DNA from: Codonopsis lanceolata
Taxonomy: Eukaryota; Streptophyta; Magnoliopsida; Asterales; Campanulaceae
Direction: 5' to 3'
Length of the DNA: 64,000 nucleotides
NCBI GenBank assembly: GCA_013146195.2
Contig: CM028378.1
Span: 83,820,295-83,884,294, forward strand
Both the position numbers and the translations under genes were made by a program. The notes under the pieces are model-generated. The model did not search any database. It was not told the origin of the DNA and was given only the letters and a program-made list of their open reading frames with translations. Of the stretch, positions 20,437 to 31,433 are shown one piece after another (position 1 is the stretch's first letter; each line of letters starts with the position of its first letter).

Positions 20437-22140
20437 GTCTCTATTTACATGCTCAAGAAAACATGCACCATGTTAATAACTTGAAATTCCTTAAGTTAAT
20501 TTTCTGTAAATTTTGGGTTAATGACTCATAATTAATATTTGGACTTGTGTCAAGTATGAATAATGTTCTAGAATGGATTTGGAATAACTATTGTTCTTGG
20601 ACTTATTGTGAATCGTAACTTTAAAAATGATGATCATTGTAGGGTTCACAATTTGGGAACTTTGATCTTGATGGACTAAAAGTCATGAATAACCTAGTAG
20701 TCTAATTATAATGAATCGAGAACATAGAAAAGAGCCATGAATTACATATAGCATTCATCCTCTACTTAGAAATAATTCAGTGATAACTCAACGGAGTTGC
20801 ACTTAGTAAGTCATTGAACAATACCTACTCTACAATTAATCCCTACGGCGTTTAGAGTTCAATTGAATTGTAAATTAGCTATTGGGAATTTTTAACGTGA
20901 TTGATCTCATGCTTGACTTGTATATCGTAGAGTAACATGCCTACTTGATTGGACGAGTCGCTCTTGTCGACCTCGCTCCCTTACTTGATTTATTACGTGA
21001 GTAAACATCTACTTGACTCGGACGAGTTCGCTCTTCTCGAACTCGCTCCTTACTTGATTTTGTGCGACAAGAAAATATCTACTTGGCAAACCATTAGTCC
21101 AGCTGGCATAACGTGAATTGTCTTGATGGTCAACGATGCATCGCCGTCATGAATTGCAAGATTCATGGTAGTGATAGGTCACCACACCATAAACATTAGT
21201 GCACACACCCTTCACAACCGATCACGGTGGAGAAAGAGTACATTGTCGTAACCAATGGGCACTTGGAACAATACTATCGTGGTCGATGTATCATACACGT
21301 ACATCCGAAAAATACAATCGTGATAACCTTGTCTATTTCAGGTCTACGAAGCGGCACCAGTTCCATAACATATCCTTATCCTATGTGATTTATTTAAGCA
21401 CTTATGTGAAAACAATGTGCATCGTGACATGAGAACTACGTGCTAGTATGACCTTGCTTGATACGTGCTATGTATGCCTTACATTATATCCTGTCATGCA
21501 TATTGGTGGCTTACAAAGTCTTTATGACTCACCCCCTCCCTTTTACTGTTTTAGATCCTAACCATCTAGGACCATCTCGTCGAGGTTGATCATCTACTCT
21601 TGTTCGTGATTGCGCGCCTAGAGGTGGTAGCGTTGGCTTTTGGTTTCTCTTTTGCAAGGATGCTTGGGTTAAGCAAGTCACTTAGACTTAGCTTGGGAAT
21701 GTGTAATTATAGTGTCTTGTTGTTGTCTAGTCTAAGACTAATAGTACTACTTATGTTTCTAGTTATTTGGGCGATTGCGGGCCGAGCCTTGCTTGCATGT
21801 ATTGGTTCACTCGTTAAGGCTTCATTGAGCATCCCATTAGCTCTATTTTTCTTTTTAGTGTCTCGGCGTGTTTAGCCGTTGAGATGTATGTATATTAACA
21901 TGAATTTTTTAGTTGTAGGGTTCCGGTTGTAAATTCGTCGATGACTTGGTTTACTTTCTATTAACTGTTATATCAGGTTCTAAAGTTTTAAATTATTCTG
22001 GCTTTTTAGTGCCGAGTTGTACTACGTGTCCAATGTTACGTCACGTCAGTTTTGATAATTGAGTCCGTGCATGTATTGTAGTCCTTATTTGGACGACACG
22101 ACCCGCGCTCCCTCCTCGGGGTCGGGGTTGGGTCGTCACA
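20437..22140 (+). repeat. LTR fragment (a), gypsy-type, 5' truncated
   Basis: Ends ...GGGTTGGGTCGTCACA at 22140, a terminus like those of the other gypsy LTRs here. It shares ordered blocks with 22146-24112, the TR-GAG LTR and the LARD LTR: two hairpins (20954-20975, 21023-21045), AGTCCAGCTGGCATA, and TCTTTATGACTCACC. The 5' part is missing because E2 inserted here. No protein is supported; the 77- and 91-aa frames have no motif. Confidence 0.7.
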
Positions 22141-22145
22141 GAAAT

Positions 22146-24112
22146 TGTAACCCATTTAGCCCATTAAACCTCCATCCTTAGTGACCATAATCCATGGTAT
22201 TAGAACCTAACTAAGTTAACCTAAACCTAAAACCTAGTTGGGAGCCTAATCCCTTTTATCCTCCATGTGACATATGGATTCCCACTCACCCTCCTCGTGA
22301 CATGTGGATTTCCACCCACATTTGCATGTCATATATAAGCTCTCTTCTCCTTTGTGGCTGTCATAAACCCTCATTTACAACCATTTCCTTCTTTCTCTTC
22401 GTGAACTCAAGTGTGTGAATAGTGAGGTGACATTACTAGGTGTTTCCTTCATATCTTGAGCTCCCGAGTCCCGATTTCCAATCCGAGACCACCAAATCGA
22501 CGCTATCGATGAGGAGCACGATTCTAATAGATTGGATTTTGTTATTTCATCTTTTTCCTTGGTGTAAGGTAAGCTATTGATTCTCCTTATGATGTATGCT
22601 AGAAATGCCATGCTATCCCCCTTTTTCCCATGTTTCTCATGCTCCTGCCATGTCTATATTATGTTTGATGATGATTTGAGATTGTGCGATTTTTGAGTGA
22701 TATAATCATCTTGTTGTTTTGGTCTTAACCCTAGAATTAAATGAGTTATATGCCTCATTTGGAATAACTATTGTTCTTCGACGATTGACTTTTAACAACT
22801 TTTTGCAATTATAATTCTAGGGTTCCAAAATTTATGAATTGATAATAATTCTTGGCTATGGTTATTATTTGGATTAATGGCCTAGTCTATCATATACGAG
22901 AACTTAGAAATTGTTGGAATACAATTAGTGTTTAAACTCTATTTGGATGAATTGATAGAGCCGACTCAACGGAGTCCATTTTAGTGATCCATTGAACAAT
23001 ACCGGCTCAATGATAAATCCCTACGACGTTCTAAATGCATTTCACTAGGAATACTAGTTCTAGACTCTTCAATTGGATTGACTACCATGCTTGATTTTAA
23101 ATGTCATATAATAGAATGCATATTTGACATTGTTGAGTTCGCTCTTGTCGAACTCAATCCTACTTGATTTATTGATGAGTATATTTACTTGTCAAGGACG
23201 AGATCGCTCTTGTCGACCTCGTTCTCTACTTGAGATTTGTTAAGTAAATATTACTTGACATTTGCATGAGTCCAGCTGGCATACATGCTCTTGTACACAC
23301 ATGCCTCCACTGTGACCACAATGGAGAAGTAGCCCCTTTGTTGTAACCATTAGAGCGCATTAGTGTGTCTATCCCGAGCATCTCCTCGGAAGGTCGATGT
23401 ATTCACAACCATCTGACACCTCACATTCCAGATAGCGTTTGTATGTTGCATATTTCCATGACATGCATGATTGATAGCTTACAAGTCTTTATGACTTACC
23501 CATTCCCCTTTATTGTTTTAGATCCTAGCAAGGCAGGTCCTTCTCATTGAGGCTTGCAGTGTTCGTGTTTACTTGGTTCCTCTTTTGGTCCGACGTTCCG
23601 GTTGAAGAGGTGGTTTAGATGTCCTCTTCTATCCTTTTGTATTTTGCAAGGACGATGGGTTTAAAGCAATTCAATTACACTATGCTTGAGAATTTGTATA
23701 GAACATGTACTTGCTTCTTTTATTAGCTACTTGTAGTTTTATCACTTGTAGTACTTGTATTCCTTTTGATGTCGGCATTTGTGTAAGCCGAGCTTGTCTA
23801 TCTTGTTGGTTAGTTCACTACGTATAAGTCTTCATTGGCGTCTGTTAGCTCTTATTTATTTCTTGTCCATTAAGCGCTAGCTTGGGCTCGGCATGTAATG
23901 TCGCTGATGACTTGGGTTAATTACTTAACTGTTATATCAGGAAATGTTTTTGAAAAATTTCGGCCTTTTGGTCCCAAGGCGTGTTACGTCTCCAATGTTG
24001 CGTCACGTTGTTTTCTTAAATTGAGTCCTTATATGTATATGTGTTTCTTGTTACCCCTTATTTGGGCTGTCCGACCCGCAGTTCCACCTCCGGTCCGGGT
24101 CGGGTCGCCACA
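22146..24112 (+). repeat. LTR (b), gypsy-type, probably solo
   Basis: Candidate start TGTAACCC and end ...GTCGGGTCGCCACA. TATA box TATATAAG at 22332-22339. The hairpins at 23134-23156 and 23199-23221 and the block AGTCCAGCTGGCATA place it with LTR (a), from which it is clearly diverged. The flanks gaaat and tcatg do not match, so a simple solo-LTR insertion is not proven and the left border may be wrong. Confidence 0.6.
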
Positions 24113-24114
24113 TC

Positions 24115-24456
24115 ATGTGAGTGGTTACTTCCATAACTTATAGCATCTATTTAATTCTCAATTTACTCACTGCTACCGAAGCATAATAAGTTTAGCATAT
24201 GAATAATACTATTTCAAATACTTTAATTTCCTGTCGGAACTAAACTACTCAGTTCACTTAACTATTAATCAAGTCCAATTGACTTTGTAAAGTCAATTAC
24301 AATATCGCAATAATATTCTTAACACGTAGGTACAAATATATCACTCTTCCATTTAATATTTTATTGTCATACAAATTAACCATGTATAGCCAATTACATT
24401 ACTATAACACCTTTGGACCACAACCGCTAATTATTAGTTAGCCCCCAACTATCCAA
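24115..24456 (-). repeat. Decayed LARD-type LTR, right-hand part
   Basis: The reverse complement (as seen at 63660-64000) aligns with the LARD LTR at about 55200-55400: blocks AATAATTAGCGGTTG, TACATGGTTAATT and CTACGTGTTA occur in the same order. It is interrupted by the Helitron pair and continues at 26235. Confidence 0.65.
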
Positions 24457-25680
24457 TCTATAATACAATAGAGGTTAGTGTGGCATACTTACAATTGACT
24501 TGAGATAAAAAGAGGTCAGGATTTATTGTTTTACGGCGATCCAACGGCCCTTATTTCCCTCAACTCTCGCATGTGCGAATGACGATTTTCCCAGCGAGTA
24601 TTCTTTCCCTCTTTCTTGCAATTCCTCCCGACTCCTTCTCTTCCCCATTACGGTTTTACAGTTTTACAATTTTATGTTATCGTAATTAACTTAATCAATT
24701 TAATTTTTTTCCGACCCGTAATTTCGTATACAAATTAATTGAAATATTTGTTTTTTTTCTTTTTAACTGTTATCGTAATTAACTTAATCAATTTAATTTT
24801 TGTCCGGCCCGTTTTTTCTGACCCACAATTTCGTATATATATTAATCAATTTACTGTTTTACCAAGATTCTACGGCTATTGAATAAAAAACTATTTTGCA
24901 ACACCAATTTCCAAATAATGTCTCTCAATTTTTTTTAAAGAATTTTCATTGTACTTTTTAAAAAGTTGATGAATGTCAAATTTTTAAACGAAAAATTCTG
25001 TGCGGGCATTCATTTCAATGTAATATCTCTCTGTCATGTTTAATCTCATAATCTCAACCGTTTTTATCACGTTTTTTCCCTCCCTATTTTATTACTGCAA
25101 AAATTATTGAGCTATTACAGTTTACAAGATAGTTTACAGTTATTATTTTACATTTAATATTTTACAGTTAATATTTTATGGTTTTACAGTTATTATTTTA
25201 TATTTGCGAAAATTAGTTACTCTTTTACTGAGATATTACGATTTTACTGTTAATATTTTACGGTTTTACAGTTTTACAGTTTTATGGTTGCGAAAATTTG
25301 TATTTGTATTTTTCTTTTTAATTGTTATCGTAATTAAATTAATCAATTTAATTTTTTTCTGACCCGTAATTTCATATACAAATTAAAAAAAAATTAAAAA
25401 AACGTAAGTTTTGTAATTTGAAATATAATTATTTGATCTTTTTAACTGTTATCGTAATTAACTTAAGCAATTTAATTTTTTTCCGGCCCGTTTTATCCAG
25501 CTCACAATTTCGTATACAAATTATTACTTAATCCCTCCATTTCGGGCAAAGAGGCCCCGTTTGAAAGTCAATTTTTTTAAGGAAATAATATTTTTAGTAG
25601 TTCATTTCTACAATATCTGCTTCATTTATTGATACATTTTTAAACTGACACCGTGCCATCGGCACAGGCAAGAGTACTAG
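24457..25680 (+). mobile_element. Helitron H1 (non-autonomous)
   Basis: Starts TCTATAATACAATAGAG after a host A; ends ...GTGCC-ATC-GGCAC hairpin (25653-25665), a 12-nt spacer and CTAG (25677-25680). These are the diagnostic Helitron ends: 5' TC, a short 3' hairpin and CTRR. No TSD, as expected. The interior is very AT-rich with many TTTTACAGTTTTACAG runs and a Stowaway-like fragment near 25531; no Rep/helicase ORF is present. Confidence 0.75.
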
Positions 25681-26234
25681 TCTATATTACAATAGAGCTC
25701 ATTCTCTCACACATGTGCAATTGACTAAAGCTATTTTGAGGTTGAGATTAAATTATCTTAAAAAATTTAATAGTTAGGATTCACTAATACATTCACATGT
25801 GTGAGAGTAGTTATCTACTTTTAACTCTCTATTTTCTCTCACCCTATTATAAAGTTACCCCTTACAATTAATATTATGAGCAGTTACACCCTGAGATTAA
25901 TCTTCTAAACCATTACCCCTTACAAAACATCAACCTTATGTTAATACAATCCCACAATAGAACTCAATTAATTTATTGAGACTATCTGGCTAAGGGGGTT
26001 GATTCCGCCGCAAAATCAAACGTTTATAGGTCAGTTACATATAACTCCTTACAAATACTCTCCCTCAACTATGGGTCGAGTTCGAATAGCGTCCCTCAAC
26101 TACCACTTAAAGTAATGTACCCCTTAACTGTAACATTTTAAAAAAAATCACACCTTTTATTTAGACTTTGGTGTTTCAATTCACGAAATCAGATATACTG
26201 GCACTGTGCCATAGGCACGGGCATGAAGATCTAG
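25681..26234 (+). mobile_element. Helitron H2 (non-autonomous), joined to H1
   Basis: Starts TCTATATTACAATAGAGC at the base after the CTAG of H1; ends with hairpin GTGCC-ATA-GGCAC (26206-26218), spacer and CTAG (26231-26234) followed by host T. Its ends are near-identical to those of H1 but the interior is shorter and different. No coding capacity. Confidence 0.75.
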
Positions 26235-26472
26235 TAACAATTACTTATTATCATATCGTATTATAAGGGTATAATCACCCCTTAAATAAAAACAAGCATC
26301 ATAGGAGTTATTTACACTACTCCATATAATTTATTTCACTCAGCTTGACTTCAAATGGTCAATTATCAAACGTAACAAATTATGAGATTTAATAAATACA
26401 ATTCCATAATTTTTGTGTCATAAATGTCATTTTGCAGTATCATCTTATTTTATTCATATCGGCTATTTTATT
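26235..26472 (-). repeat. Decayed LARD-type LTR, left-hand part
   Basis: Its reverse complement (61687-61920) aligns with the LARD LTR around 55085-55185: GGAGTAGTGTAA, a GATTATACCCTTAT run and GATAATAAG. Together with 24115-24456 it forms one LTR into which the Helitron pair inserted between A and T. Confidence 0.6.
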
Positions 26473-27125
26473 GATTAAACGGAGTAATTATTTATTACAA
26501 ACACGTATACCAATTAGCAGCTCAAAAAAATTAACAACAAATATATTTTCAACTCATCTATTAACTATAACTAAAACAAAAGCCGCTGCTGCCACGTGGC
26601 GGCTTTCTGCTTAATTTTTAAAAGTAATTTGGTGCTGCCATGTGTCACTATCTATGAATTATTAAAAAAAATTGATAAAAATTACCATTTTTACTAAATA
26701 TTCTAATCTTACTTTTTGATAACTACAAATGTTATAAAAAAAATTCTAATCTTAATTAAAAAAATTATTTGTGATAAAAATAACCATTTTTGCAATTTTA
26801 AAAAAAAATATTATAATCTTAATTTTAAAAAAATGTGATAAAGTTTACAGTTACGTTAGGATAAATTTTATCACATTTGTAGTTATCAAGTAGATTTTAT
26901 AACATTATCAAATAGGTTAGGATAACTTTTATCACATTTGTACTTATCAAGTAGATTTTATCACTCCAATTGGAGTATGTTTTATAGAGTAGTCCTTTAG
27001 TATGGTTCATACCTCGGTGTTTACCATGCAAGACCAAAGCCTAATTATTTCTCTTTCCCGGGCATTCCTTTACAATTTTATGCTCTCTTATAAAATAAAT
27101 GATGCCAATTTTGTATCTTGAATTA
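26473..27125. other. AT-rich spacer with short repeats
   Basis: Holds a short inverted repeat around CCACGTGGCGGC (26581-26610), long A/T runs, and a two-unit tandem repeat (about 26855 and 26922, each with TTATCACATTTGTA and TTATCAAGTAGATTTTAT). A piece of the latter recurs inverted at 34323-34351. No gene seen. Confidence 0.6.
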
Positions 27126-27140
27126 TCCTCTTTCTTGCAG

Positions 27141-27257
27141 GCAATTCCTTTTCTTGTAGGCTGTCTAGCTTGCTTGAGAATTTTTTTGAATCTTTTCTAT
27201 GAGCATACCTGCTCTCCTAATCAGAGTTTGTTCATCAATGTGACTTCTATTTCTAAG
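27141..27257 (+). pseudogene. Exon-like segment A of an unidentified membrane protein gene
   Basis: 117 bp, 39 codons, flanked by an acceptor (TTGCAG) and a donor (AAG|GTTAGG). The peptide starts AIPFLVGCLACLRIFLNLF, a likely membrane segment, and ends in phase 0. It joins in frame to segment B. I do not recognise the family; it looks like part of a real gene captured in the duplicated block. A truncated version is at 15-113. Confidence 0.4.
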
Positions 27258-27348
27258 GTTAGGATTTACTCATATTTCTTGTGCCATTTGAATACTTAAT
27301 CATGACTATCTTGACACTCCTTTGGTTCTTTTTCCATCTCTTATATAG

Positions 27349-27478
27349 CTGAACATGTTGTCAGCATTGATGTTTATTATTTTGAATTATGTTTTGTTAA
27401 GTGACGAGTTGAGAAGCTACCGGGTATTCTCAAAATCAGTTTTCAGCTCAATAACAAAGTTCATCGACAACATCAGAG
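27349..27478 (+). pseudogene. Exon-like segment B of the same relic gene
   Basis: 130 bp between a TATATAG acceptor and GAG|GTTACA donor, fully open in the phase left by segment A: hydrophobic LNMLSALMFIILNYVLL followed by a charged stretch. A possible terminal exon begins at about 27642 (after CATGCAG) and runs 20 codons to a stop; a later exon-like piece (ATTAGGAAG..., 27816-27840) is split by the solo LTR and resumes at 29657. No downstream gene structure is intact. Confidence 0.4.
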
Positions 27479-27840
27479 GTTACATCATATATTTTATGGA
27501 CATCTGTCATTAGTTTAGTTGCAAAAAGCCTTTCCTGACAGTAATTGTGAAAAAATGTTATGCATATGACCTTATTGAATCAGTTACTTTCTCTTCTATC
27601 CTATTGCTTGCTGGATTTGTCCATCTATTCAACACATGCAGATTTTAAAATTGCTGTATCCAATTCCAACCACATCATTTTTGTAGGCATGCATTGGTGT
27701 TAATACGCTCTTTGGTAGAATATATGGCCAAGAAAATTTTTGCTAACTTAAATTCTGGGCTTCAAAATCATTATAGGAAACTTTTTCACTCTCTTATACT
27801 AATATTTTCTTTCAGATTAGGAAGAATGAAACCGTGGACG

Positions 27841-29651
27841 TGTGGGTTCCCGGGAAACGTGCTCCCGCGCCTCGCGCGCCCTTGGATAGGGGTGCACGTA
27901 CGTGCGGATGCGGTGACATCCACTGCTCTCGTTCCACCCTCCCTTTTCTAGGGGAAGACGAAATCAAAAGTGCGGGAGGAGTGCTGTCGGAATAGCGCGT
28001 TGCAATGCACCTCGGTTGCCTTTAGTGGATTTTGATCCAATATGGGAGGTTTGGGTTTTCTATGTCAAGTTATCCCTTTTTTAGGGGATACCAGGATATA
28101 GGAATGTATCACCCTTCTATTCCCATTTTCCCTTTTTTAGGGGAAAACGTGAAAGTGCACGGAAGGAATGTTGCAGCGCCCCCACTATGGATTTTATGAA
28201 AATAGCCTTATGGCCCATCTCGGATCACTATGGGTGCTTTGGGTTTTCTACGTCAAGTTATCCCTTTTTTAGGGGATACCAGGACATAGGAATACATCAC
28301 CTTTCCATTCCCATTCTCCCTTTTTTAGGGGAGAACGGAAAAAATGCAAGGAAAGATGTTGCGAGGCCCCACTGGATCCAAAATGGTTTAGAGTCGCCAT
28401 CTTTATTTTAAGGAATAAATAAAGCAAAACCAAAAAGAAAACCAGAGATAATAAAAGCGGGTCCGGAGACTAAGTTACGAGTTGGGAAGGTGCTAGGCAC
28501 CCAACTCGCCCTTTCGGTCTCAAAACAGTTTTTGGCTAAAGTATGCTTTTTGTTATATTTATTTAACAGATAAATAAAGCGTTAACTGCCTACAAATACA
28601 TCCATTTGTCTACATTATTTACAGACTTGCAACTGTCTCTTTACAAATAATTACAGATATAATTGAAAATATTTGGCCATAATAACGGCTCTATTACATA
28701 ATATTTCCTAATCTAATCCGGGCAACACAACGGCTTATATGGAATATATTGGGCTGGATTTTAAATACAACTTTAAATAATAATTGAGCGGAAAAGTAAA
28801 TGGATAAATAAAATAACGCCCTTAAAGGTTTTTACCTTTTAGAGCGGGGTGTGCTCGCTCTGTCCTTCTCGGGAGAGGGAGACTTTTATTGCTGTTGCTG
28901 ATGTGATTTGGGCAGAGTGACGGCTTATGTATGGTGTTTTTGGCTCACTCACTCGGGCAGAATGACGGCTGAGTTTTTGTGGTTTTGGCTTATTTGGTTG
29001 GGCAGAATAACGGCTTATATGGGTTGATTTTCAACCTATTACTCGGGCAGAGTAACGACTTACTTTATGGTTTTTGGGCCGGGGAAATAGGGTGGATACC
29101 TAGCTGGGGGGCTAAGACTCACTTCTACCGGTTGGTTTTGTGTTTGAAGGAGATTTGGCAGAGTTTCGAGGCTTTTTGAGGTGATCGCTCACTATCTCAC
29201 TTCGCTCTCTATTTCTCCAGCGTAACGAGAACGCGGAGAATTTTTATCGATGAAAAGGTGTGCTGAATGATTGACCAGAGGCCAGTATTTATAGGAGGAA
29301 CTGAGGACATCGATGGAATTTAAATTCCTTCTTCATGCCTCAGTTGGCTTGTACACAGCGCAGAGGAAGTTGCATTTTACGGCAAATGAAGAGGAAAAAT
29401 GGGCGCAGCGCAGAAGAAAATTGGGCGCAACCCATGGAATTGGGCGCCACACCCAATTTCCATGGTGGCCATGCCCAATTTCAAACTTCTTGCTTTTTGT
29501 GCACTTTGGTCCCTGTAGTTCGTCCTTTTGCGCATCCTGCTTTGTCCTTTTGCACTTTTGACCCTGTAAGTTGACATTTGTTAATGTTTTAACAAGTCTT
29601 GATATTTTATGTCATGTCACATACCAGGGGTACGAAATTGGGGTGTCTACA
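27841..29651 (-). mobile_element. Solo LTR, gypsy type, intact with TSD
   Basis: 1,811 bp with TG...CA ends (TGTGGGTTCCC...GGGGTGTCTACA) and a 5-bp TSD ggacg at 27836-27840 and 29652-29656. Orientation is set by a minus-strand TATA box (29286-29293) and a minus-strand start TGTAGACACCCC. Three related units with a CCCTTTT.TAGGGG core lie near its U5 end (27930-28340), two of them 188 bp apart (28051 and 28239). It interrupts the exon-like relic. A solo LTR forms by recombination between the two LTRs of a full element. Confidence 0.9.
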
Positions 29652-29787
29652 GGACGCAATTGACTTCTATATAACTAACACTTTCGGGAGGGGTTATTTG
29701 ATTCCTACAAGGATGTAAAGCTTAGTACCATGAATACTAAGGCCATAGAATTCATTGGTGCCGGTGCTAAATTTTTTAAAGGTATAC

Positions 29788-29812
29788 TGTGTGTGTGTGT
29801 GTGTGTGTGTGT
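29788..29812. repeat. (GT)n microsatellite, longer allele
   Basis: About 12 GT units here against about 7 at 1755-1769 in copy 1. Confidence 0.9.
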
Positions 29813-30167
29813 AAAGCGTGCACATACATGAATACTTGATCATGAAGTAGGGATAAGGTAGAAACATGAGGATATTAAACCATGCCTGAAGGACCAAGAA
29901 ATAGACAATTGATTTGAATTAAAAAAAAAGACCAGGACGTAGACAATTGATGTGAAGAAAGGAAATTTGGACTAAATATTGGCTTTTGATTAGATCAAAA
30001 CAACGTCATATGCATATTGTTTAAGAGATCAATTCGCTCTTTGCATTGGGAGGCAATAGTAAATTCTCCTCCAAGATCTGTTTCTTTCTCCTGTTCTGCC
30101 TTGGAAGAATCGTAATAGCAAAATATTCTCTTCGATTGAAAATGGAAGTGGAGTCAAAGTAAGTGGT

Positions 30168-31428
30168 TGTGGGTCCCAATGAGCACAATAATAAGCTAGA
30201 AGGGGGGGTTGAATAGCTTATTAACACTTTAAAACTTTTAAAGTAAGTTCCTTGAAAGTTACTTGCAATCTATGAAAAGAATCAAGTAGCGGAAGACCTT
30301 CAAGAAAATTGTTCCAGGTCTGCCGATAAGGACTACCGGTAGACCTTTTACAGATTACTTAAGTTCTGCTGAAATGGATGAAGTAAACAATGAAATTGAG
30401 CAGTTCAATAATTAAACAGACAGAAGGAAATAACACAAGTATTTTGGGATGGTTCACACTATAATGAGTGCTACATCCACCACCAAGGCAGTCAACCTTG
30501 GATTTAAATTGTGCACTATGTTTTCCACTTAGATCAATTACAAAGAATATCCCTAATGGATCGTGTACAAAATATTGACTTGTGTTTGGGTCTAGGGAAT
30601 TAAATATCTGTAAATACAAGATATTTAATTAGATGCGTATATAGTTAATGGAAGTAAACAACAAGAAGAATAAAACAATAAATGTTGAAGAGCGGCTTCT
30701 TGTTGTTGATGAGGACTTCTAGATCCGTTGAGGATCTATTGAATGCACCGAGTGAAAGACTTGGAGTTACGTAGATTCGAGCAATTCTTTAAGTGTTCGA
30801 TTGATTACATGCTTGTCTCTATTGATCCAGTCTTCAATGGCAGTATTTAAAGCAGGTGCATTTCAAAAGATTCGTTGGAGAAGACGAAGACTTCAACAGC
30901 TCTTTTCATAAATGCATTAAATGCATGGGGCTGTCAGTCAAGGAATTTCGTCTTCACAGATAACTAGAGCAGATAATCATTTACGAGATCTTCAAAAGGT
31001 GGGCGATTTGGTGTCGATCGAGAGATGAAGCGAAAGTAGGGGCGATGCGCTGCTTGCTTTACAGCTCAGACGAAAAGTATTCCTGCTTTTCGGAAAGTTA
31101 CTTTCGGCGGCTTGACATGTCAGGAAAAGACTTGGATTAATTCAAATATCAAATGGGAATAAGTTTGAATTAATCCAGCTAGCTTTGATCCGGAGAGGAC
31201 ACGTGAAGCGCATCACCGGACACGAGGTCTACCGATCTTAAGCTTTGAGCGTCTTCCGGTGAAGCAAGAAGTGGTCTTCCGATGTTCTGAAAAGGTCCTA
31301 CAAAAACTATACAAGGCAAAGTTCTATACACAGTTGCCACGCTAATCGATACACAGCCCGATTAGCCACTGAAGTATAAAACTAAAGTAATGTACTGATC
31401 AAATATAAATTTAACATAAGAATCAACA
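30168..31428. mobile_element. Solo LTR, present only in copy 2
   Basis: 1,261 bp, TGTGGGTCCC...AATCAACA, flanked by a perfect 5-bp TSD gtggt (30163-30167 and 31429-31433). Copy 1 has the empty site (…aagtggtcgtg… near 2119), which proves the borders. It includes CTACCGGTAG, a 10-bp palindrome, and a GAAGGGGGGGTTGAATAG stretch common in plant LTRs. No ORF. Superfamily not determined. Confidence 0.9.
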
Positions 31429-31433
31429 GTGGT

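Noticed and set aside
22141..24112. LTR (a) and LTR (b) as the two LTRs of one element
   Set aside because: They are too different, and there is no internal region, PBS or PPT between them.
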